Positions 57,463 to 64,000 of a stretch of 64,000 nucleotides of DNA are shown piece by piece. The DNA is from Macrocystis pyrifera. Its lineage: Eukaryota; Sar; Phaeophyceae; Laminariales; Laminariaceae. A program made the translations under genes and the position numbers. The notes beneath the pieces were generated by a model that had not been told where the DNA came from, did no database searches, and saw only the letters and a program-made list of their open reading frames with translations. Location of the stretch: the NCBI GenBank assembly GCA_031763025.1, contig JASSKH010000025.1, positions 9,539,665 through 9,603,664 on the forward strand. Reading direction: 5' to 3'. The stretch's first letter is position 1, and every line of letters begins with the position of its first letter.

Positions 57463-58141
57463 CTACGAGTTGGGCCAGCCCAAAAATGGATAAACCATCG
57501 GCACGTCGTATCTCGTTAACCACTACGAATTAGGACTTGAAATTTGGAGGCACTAGCCCTGATACAACACTGCATGTGCAAAAAAAATGTGTAATAAAAT
57601 AAGACATGTTTTTAATTCGACTCGATCTCGACGAGATATTTGGCGAAAACTCAAAAACACCAACTTTTCAACACAAAATTCGCAATAAAATTGTCTTCTC
57701 GATCAAGGCAAAAATAGGTGGAGACATAGCTGAAAACCCTATGAGAAGACCGATATTAGTTTCAGTGCCCAATTCGCCACCCATCAAGAGATATCGCCAA
57801 AACACGATTTCCATACATATTACGATCGTTTTTTTTTTCTGCGATGCCACGGTCAAATTTGCGAGTTTCGACCTAAAAATTTAACCTCGTATTTGCACGA
57901 CATATGCAAACAAACGGAAGGCCAGTCCTTTTTTTTCCAGACAAGTTACGATCGCTTTTGTATTTTTCCGGATCTTTGTATCGGTCTTATCTTTCGAACA
58001 CTAAAAAGGGGCTTGTACTCCATTTGTGGGTTGTTACATGATCAACACCGTGTAAAAAAATCGCATTTTAATACGTAGTATTCAGCGGAGCGAGGACAAT
58101 CAAAACCGATTTGGCAACTCCTTGGCTGGCCCAGCTCATAG
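57463..58141. mobile_element. candidate TIR element (679 bp)
   Basis: CTACGAGTTGGGCCAGCC (57463-57480) recurs inverted at 58124-58141 with two mismatches in 18, and weaker inverted similarity continues inward. The interior is AT-rich (57590-58080) without a transposase. Only one copy is in the window, so this is tentative. Confidence 0.45.
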
Positions 58142-58518
58142 TAGTGACTGAGTTGGGCGAATGGGATGCAGGTTATAGCTTTGTCTGGGCAGAACGCTTA
58201 CATACAGTTCGTGAGGTCCGTATCGACCAGAAATCGGTGGCATGTGAAATTTTATGAATTTTTCCCCAAACGAAACAACCAACAGACTGGACGATTGTCA
58301 ACAATTCCGAACTGTCATGGCGCTCCAAAATAACTTGAACATAGTATGCCGGAAGGTCAGCCTTGCATCGCTTTTAACTCCTGATACGTCACGAATTCGC
58401 TGTCGATAGTGTGCCCAGACTTATAAAAGCAGATGTTCTGGACAAATTTAGCAACCGGAATGTTTTTCCCTATGATGCTGATCTCAAAAACAGCGATAGG
58501 TGTGATTTTAAGCGTATT

Positions 58519-59645
58519 TGTTATGATCAAGCTTGCGGGACACTTTGTATCCTTGGACAGGTCTGCCTTTTATGTCGGTAAAACGTTGGTAGTCACGTGT
58601 GTTGTTTGCTTAGCTATAGAAGAAGAGCAGTTTTATTCCTTTCGTGCACGCGGAGACTGAGACCAAGCTCGTGCGCCTCTGGAAAACCCCTGGTTCCATC
58701 TAAGATACGCCTTCCAAGTACTACAAATACGTTCCCAGTGACTGAACCCAGGTAGTTGCCGGGCTTTCAACCTTATACAAAGCAGTATCATAACACTAGC
58801 CCACTCTGATGAGCCGTATATGCAGAATTATGGGAAATTCGTGGAAACCCCGATTCCACGAACTAGAACATGAGTCGAAGATGCGGCTCCTCAAAACCCG
58901 CTCCCACACCTCTGAACGGCGAGGCAACGAAGCCGGCAAAGTACGTAAAAAAATAAAAGGAAGACCTAACCTTAAAGGGGCAGGAAGAAATCGTCGATGG
59001 AAGCCATCGCCATGCCGCCCGCACGGGGGGGGGGACGAGGAAGATGCACGGAAAGGCGAAAAGTGAGTAGGGGAACACCCTCTAACCGATTGATGTCCAG
59101 TACTCTTTTCCACTTCGAGTCGTTCAAGGGGTCGAAACGTCGTCCTCGGTGACGTGGTACGGAGGGGATTTCTTGAAGAAATTGTTGAGCACGTATGGCG
59201 CCAATCCCGCCGGCAAATACTTCGGCATGTCGCCACGGTCGTGGGGGTTGGCACAGGGCTTGCAGCGTTGAACAGATACGCGCCGGCGAGCCTCGGCGCC
59301 GGGTATATCGGAGCAAAGCTCCTGTACCGACAAAAAAGCGGAAAGTCCTAAGCCGAAGACGCCACTTGTTATGATCAAGCTTGCGGGACACTTTGTATCC
59401 CTGGACAGGTCTGCCTTTTATGTCGGTAAACGTTGGTACTCACGTGTGTTGCTTGCTTAGCTATAGAAGAAGAGCAGTTTTATCCCTTTCGTGCACGCAG
59501 AGACTTGAGACCAAGCTCGTGCGCCTCTGGAAAACCCCTGATCTTCCATCTAAGATACGCCCTGCAAGTGCTACAAATACGTTCCCAGTGACTGAACCCA
59601 GGTAGTTACCGGGCTTTCAACCTCATGCAAAGCAGCATCATAACA
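58519..59645. mobile_element. short LTR element (TRIM-like)
   Basis: Two direct repeats, 58519-58795 (277 bp) and 59367-59645 (279 bp), are ~93% identical. Each begins TGTTATGAT and ends ATCATAACA, perfect 9-bp inverted ends of TG..CA type. The interior is only 571 bp and encodes no gag, protease, RT or integrase. Open frames exist on both strands (minus 59378-59127; plus 59154-59351) but are not recognisable, so a captured host fragment is possible. No matching 5-bp target duplication was found (gtatt left, tagtt right). TRIM classification is by size and structure. Confidence 0.72.
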
Positions 59646-59868
59646 TAGTTCGGCATAATGTACCAGGCTGTAGAGCGCATCGACAGATATGAAAAATCGA
59701 GGCTAGAGAAACCTAGTTCGTGGTATGCCGCACACGGATGAACAAAAATCACCCTAAACGTACACCTGAGTAAGGAGTACCACCCCGTCAAAAAGATTAG
59801 TTTTTTATATACATCATACAAACACGACACAACACAAGAAAAAAAACACGAAGGAACTACAGGAGACT

Positions 59869-60240
59869 TTGAAAAAAAAACGAGGGATTCTTCGCCCGCA
59901 CGGGGAAAACAAATGGAGAAGAAGCGGGGAGAGACAAGCGTGCCGAGAACACTGCGGAGCGCGCGACTATCGTGTGTTGGAGCGACGTCATGACGGTGCT
60001 GCCCGTGCACGCGACGAGGCTGTGGTCAAATGTGCTGCTGAGACCGAAGCTCGCCAATCGGCCGAGAGTCTAGCCGAGGAGCGAAAATTGTGTCCCTGGA
60101 ACCCGAGGAGCGGCTGCGACTTGTCACGGCAGCAAACTTTCTGGGGAGCGTCAACACCGGCTGCACGCGGAGGCAGAAACGCGTGCAGCCCTAGCGGCGC
60201 TGGCAGCCGAGGAGGGGCGGAGGTGGGCAGATTGCTGCTG
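59869..60240 (+). pseudogene. possible frameshifted coiled-coil fragment
   Basis: Three plus-strand frames each carry a piece of charged, Ala-rich helix: DEAVVKCAAETEARQSAESL with AEERK (about 60013-60090), then LEPEERLRLVTAAN, then LHAEAETRAALAALAAEEGR up to about 60230. They follow each other in order, as if one frame had been broken twice. Alternatively these are small exons or chance frames in GC-rich DNA. No homology assignment. Confidence 0.3.
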
Positions 60241-60489
60241 CTCATCCTACCTTTTTATATTCTGTACGAATGTTTTTCCCTATTTTCTATTTCTTAGTCT
60301 CCTGAAATGCTTCTGAGCTTTGTTTGTCTCCAATGAAAAAAATGATGGCTGCTGTCAATGTTCTTCGTTGCGGTTGATCGAAAAAACGAAATTCATCTCT
60401 GCGCACAACGGTCAATGGACACATTACTTCGCGACGCCGCTTTACTACTAGCACAGGTAATACATGTGAGACCTCGGGAAGACCCACGT

Positions 60490-62350
60490 CGCAACACAAC
60501 GTTAGCATGATTTTAGCCCCAACGGAAACTCAGTAACATAAAGTTGGGCCCGGATTGATTATTACGGGAACACAGTAACGAAATGTCAAAATCAGATATT
60601 TGCTGACTGTAACACCGTGACATGATGTTTTAGAGACCTCCGCACTTAGGCTAACATCCTAACATAATGTTACGTATCGGCCGACTGGGACAGTAACATT
60701 GTTAACGTAAGCTAAGGGCTGTGGCCAAAATCAGCTATATACCTGTTCCGTTCGAGTTAAAAACAATTGCATAAAAAACAAACGCTACGAGTGATGTTTT
60801 TGGCCATGAGAAATCACACACATTTTTTTTTTCGCGTGAACATTGCGCGTGTGGCCTCCAAAACCTGAGTTGTTTCGTTTTCTATACCTGGTAGGGTATA
60901 GGTACCACGGGCTCCACTTGGGCCTGCAGAGGGTCACCGGGCTTCGTTTGGTTCACCACGGCAGGAGCGCCAAGAGTATTTATTTTGGCGCCCCCCCCCC
61001 CCCGTTGCCAGCTTTGAAGCTTCTCGACCATCCTAGCAGAACCGCCTGCTCGGCACGCAAGTATTTTGCCGTACCAAACCTCTCAGACCACCTCGACGTG
61101 GGGTGTGGTAGACAAACTGCCGTGTGTGCCCACGGTGCTGTACTACGACTCCTGTGACCATATAAAACAACCAAGTACACATCATAACAGCTGAAGCACA
61201 TCGTGCACCCCAAAGAAGAAAAAAGTGAAATCAGCGTACGTATGTATGCATAAATACTTACCAGGTACGTTCTTACTCTGTTTTTTGTTTTTTTTCGTTG
61301 TTTCTTTTGTTTTCTCTCTTTCATACAAGATTGTATGTCGTGCCTGTCGTATCCAGTATGATGGTATGACATTGCATTGTCCACCCTGCTTACTGCAGAA
61401 CAATGTATTATCTCCTTGGCGTAGTTTTTGTGACCACACAACTTGTATCTCTATGGGATTGAAGCATCGGCACGGACACTGGTTGTTCTGGATGTCGACG
61501 GGTAGAAAAAACGGTAATGTGAAGAACACACACGTACGAGTGCAGAGTTTATATACAAAAATTGCAACCGAGGGACCGCAGACGCATACGCAGAGAGAAA
61601 ACGATGTACGTATGGCCTCTCTGATTGGTTCAAAATTGGCCTAAATCAGTTGAAAGCTATACAGAGTTGACAAAGTAAGTCAGGTATACCCTGTTCTTTT
61701 CGAGTCAAATTAGATATGGTGTCAGTCTGGCCAACAGCAGAGCTCCTGGCGTGTGATTTGTAATTGTTTTTAGTGTGCAACTGATTTGGGCCCAAAACTG
61801 GCGAGGTACTTGTATACCTGATTTTGGGTTAAACCCTCAGTTAAAATGTTCCGTTATTTGACCCTACAGCAATCAGACGGGGGTCCGAATAACGTAGCGT
61901 TAGTAGTGCTTGTCACTAGTTTAGTTATGTTCGTGTGTTATTTGTAACATAATGTGATGTGTTAGTGCTGACCAACACATGGTATCGTTGTGTTAAGGTA
62001 TTATGTAACACTCCTCTTAAAGACGACGCAGTTTGCACAACCGGCGCTGCGTAGTCAGTAACATTATGTTATCATGGTAGTAAATTTGCGGATATCGATC
62101 TGGGCATGTTAGGTAGGGTGATAACATACGTGTATGGTCAAGTCCTCAAATTATGTTGCAATGCTATTAATAGCACAAGCACCGTTCACGGCGTAACATA
62201 GTGCTACTGTACCAGAGCCGGGCGAGATCGAGCAGAAACATAACGTTAAGGCACGCGCACGTTCGTGGGCTTCCAGTCAACACTGTTACGGCGCTAACGT
62301 GATTGCTCCTACAGTGCTAACATAGTGTTACGTGGCGACGTCCCTGCGTT
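60490..62350. repeat. TAACA/TGTTA repeat, block 2
   Basis: The same type of sequence as 52340-53060: CAGTAACATTATGTTA, GTAACATAATGT and related words recur at 60535-60720 and 61870-62350. A less repetitive segment (about 60840-61650) without a recognised gene separates them, and it contains a short poly-C tract near 60991. Confidence 0.55.
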
Positions 62351-62369
62351 AGGCCCCATAACGTAGATA

Positions 62370-64000
62370 AGTGTTGGCCGAGGTGTGAGCTATTCAGCGT
62401 CAGGCCAGTCAAGGTGTGCAAGAGGCTGGGAGAATGCTCCTCTCTTTGGGGATAATATTTATCCAGCTTCTGCGCACAGCTAGTATTTATGCCGGTTGGT
62501 GAATCCGCCTGTTGGGACATTTCGAATATCAGGATTTTCGTCAACACCCACATCTTTCCTTCGGCTACTACACCGCAAACAATTTTGGTGGATCCATCTG
62601 GTCCGGGCGGCGACATAGCTGATGGTAATCCAGGCGGTGCAGGGGTGCATCTTGCCTGTAATTTGGAACTGAAGTGGGCTGTGTTACTTCAGATATCGAC
62701 TTGGTATTTGATCTACCTGCTAAGAGGTCTATTTGTTTACACTGATGGAGGCACGAGGGGGTTCAACCTGGCGAGTACTACTGCTGCTGTCCCATTGTAT
62801 CTACTACTGCTGCTGAGGGGTCTTTATCTTGGTGTTGCAGCCATCAGCATTAATGTCGTGGGACCGCTTTCATCTGCGGTTCAATTGCATACCGTTCGCT
62901 GCATCGCAGATCGATCTGTCGTCGTTCCTTAGACTGATTTGGTGTCTGTATCTGAGGAGCCCGATTGGGACGGGCCCGGCAACCACGCTCAACCCAGGGC
63001 CAGCATAGCTGAAAGCATCTGAGTGAGATGATCACCTTACGTCAGCACAAATAGAAGACATACATCAATTACCGAACCAGCGTGACAGAGTCCGGAACGG
63101 AGACCGGATAGAGGACGAAGGACTGACTGCTGCGGTCCATTGCTCCCAGCAAAATCCGTTATAACTAGGACTGGGGACTGGCACAGTATGTGGCAGTAGT
63201 AATCTAATCCACTGAATGGCCCGGCCAGTATATTCGCCAGTAGTTTTCTCACGTACGTCCAAGAAGCCCCTAATATTACAGTATTGAAACGCACTAAACA
63301 GGCTTTGAGGGAGCGAGGAGAGAGGAGCTCTCCGCCACCCACGGGCTGTTGGGCTCTTTGCTTCCGTTTTTTTCCATGTTTGGCCTCTTTCTCTGGGTTG
63401 AGTACCGGGTTTATTAATCGTATATAGATAGCCCTGGTGCCCACTTAACATGTTGATAATAGAGTTGAGTTTTAATGCCTTTTTTCAGTTTTTTTTTCGC
63501 TGAATAAAAAAAACATAGTATCACCGGGCCGCTCCAACTGTTACATCGTCTGGCCGGTGCAACGCTTAGATCGGCCCTTCCAAGCCTTCCTCTTCGCCTG
63601 GGCTTGTACGGCGGAGCCGACGATACACATTGATCCCAACATATAGCGTATTTAACGACGAAGACCATACACGCATCCATCTAATCTGCAGACGACGGCA
63701 AATCATACACTATGTCGAACGATACGGGGAAGCACCACCCTGCTTCGTCATTGGTCTCCTCCGCCTTGACAAGCCTCCCATTTTTTTTTTCATCATCACT
63801 TTTACTTTCCAGCCCACTCGTAGGAGGTTTTACCCTTGACGATCTTCTTCTGGACAAGCCGTGGTCACAGGTCCCTTCTCCCCCCCGGTACGGGCCTATA
63901 TTTTTTGTCGCGCATAGGGTTCAGCATTCCCACTGCTCGTCGATTTTCATCGAATGTAGCTAACTCACGCTCTCGCGCTTTCCGCTTATCAATTTTTTAT
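62370..64000. other. no supported gene to window end
   Basis: Open frames at 62489-62932 (+), 63451-63037 (-) and 63712-63963 (+) overlap others and show no domain. The frame beginning MSNDTGKHHPASS at 63712 has an ATG start and could open a gene that leaves the window, but this cannot be shown. Confidence 0.35.

Noticed and set aside
62489..62932. 147-codon plus-strand frame with Leu-rich segments
   Set aside because: No family recognised, starts far from any promoter-like signal, and CTG repeats explain the Leu runs.

Overview
The window is nuclear DNA of an intron-rich, repeat-rich eukaryote. Three protein-coding genes can be reconstructed exon by exon. Introns are mostly GT-AG, at least two use GC-AG, and intron phases stay consistent along every model. 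A dynactin p150 gene implies a lineage that kept cytoplasmic dynein and dynactin. Together with ~1-4 kb introns full of small DNA transposons and a short TTAGGG-type tract (9241-9257), this best fits a brown alga or related stramenopile. That assignment is inference; no taxon-specific marker was recognised.

Layout. (1) 1-8440: no supported gene. It holds diffuse CAG and TACCAGGTA-type motifs, a ~269-bp tandem array with Pol III-like boxes (4351-5778), a ~31-bp minisatellite (5860-6625) and an inverted-repeat element (7044-7868). (2) 8441-32492 (+): dynactin subunit 1/p150Glued in about 28 exons, ~1,425 codons over 24 kb. Its introns carry a hAT-like BED-finger remnant, a hAT-type element filled with a GGGTC minisatellite, and one copy of an ~830-bp TIR element. 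(3) 32764-39211 (-): DNAJC9-type J-domain histone co-chaperone in 7 exons, convergent with p150. Its 3.3-kb intron 2 holds transposons, one inserted in another. (4) 39406-48719 (+): ADAT2, the catalytic subunit of the tRNA A34 deaminase, in 6 exons. It is divergent from DNAJC9 across a 194-bp shared promoter interval, and its introns are also full of nested elements. (5) 48720-64000: no complete gene. It holds AT-rich ATATC repeats, a poly-C tract, ~130-bp TAACA/TGTTA repeats, a 306-bp tandem duplication, a nested pair of TIR elements, a short LTR (TRIM-like) element and a frameshifted coiled-coil-like fragment.

The three genes serve separate housekeeping functions: dynein cargo adaptation, histone H3-H4 chaperoning, and wobble inosine formation. 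They do not form a pathway. The most informative part of the window is the transposon stratigraphy. Three copies of one 769-bp TIR element are present. Two are interrupted by different elements, and subtracting the insert plus its target-site duplication (TTA or TA) restores the uninterrupted length to within 1-2 bp. No novel defence, biosynthetic or secretion system was recognised.
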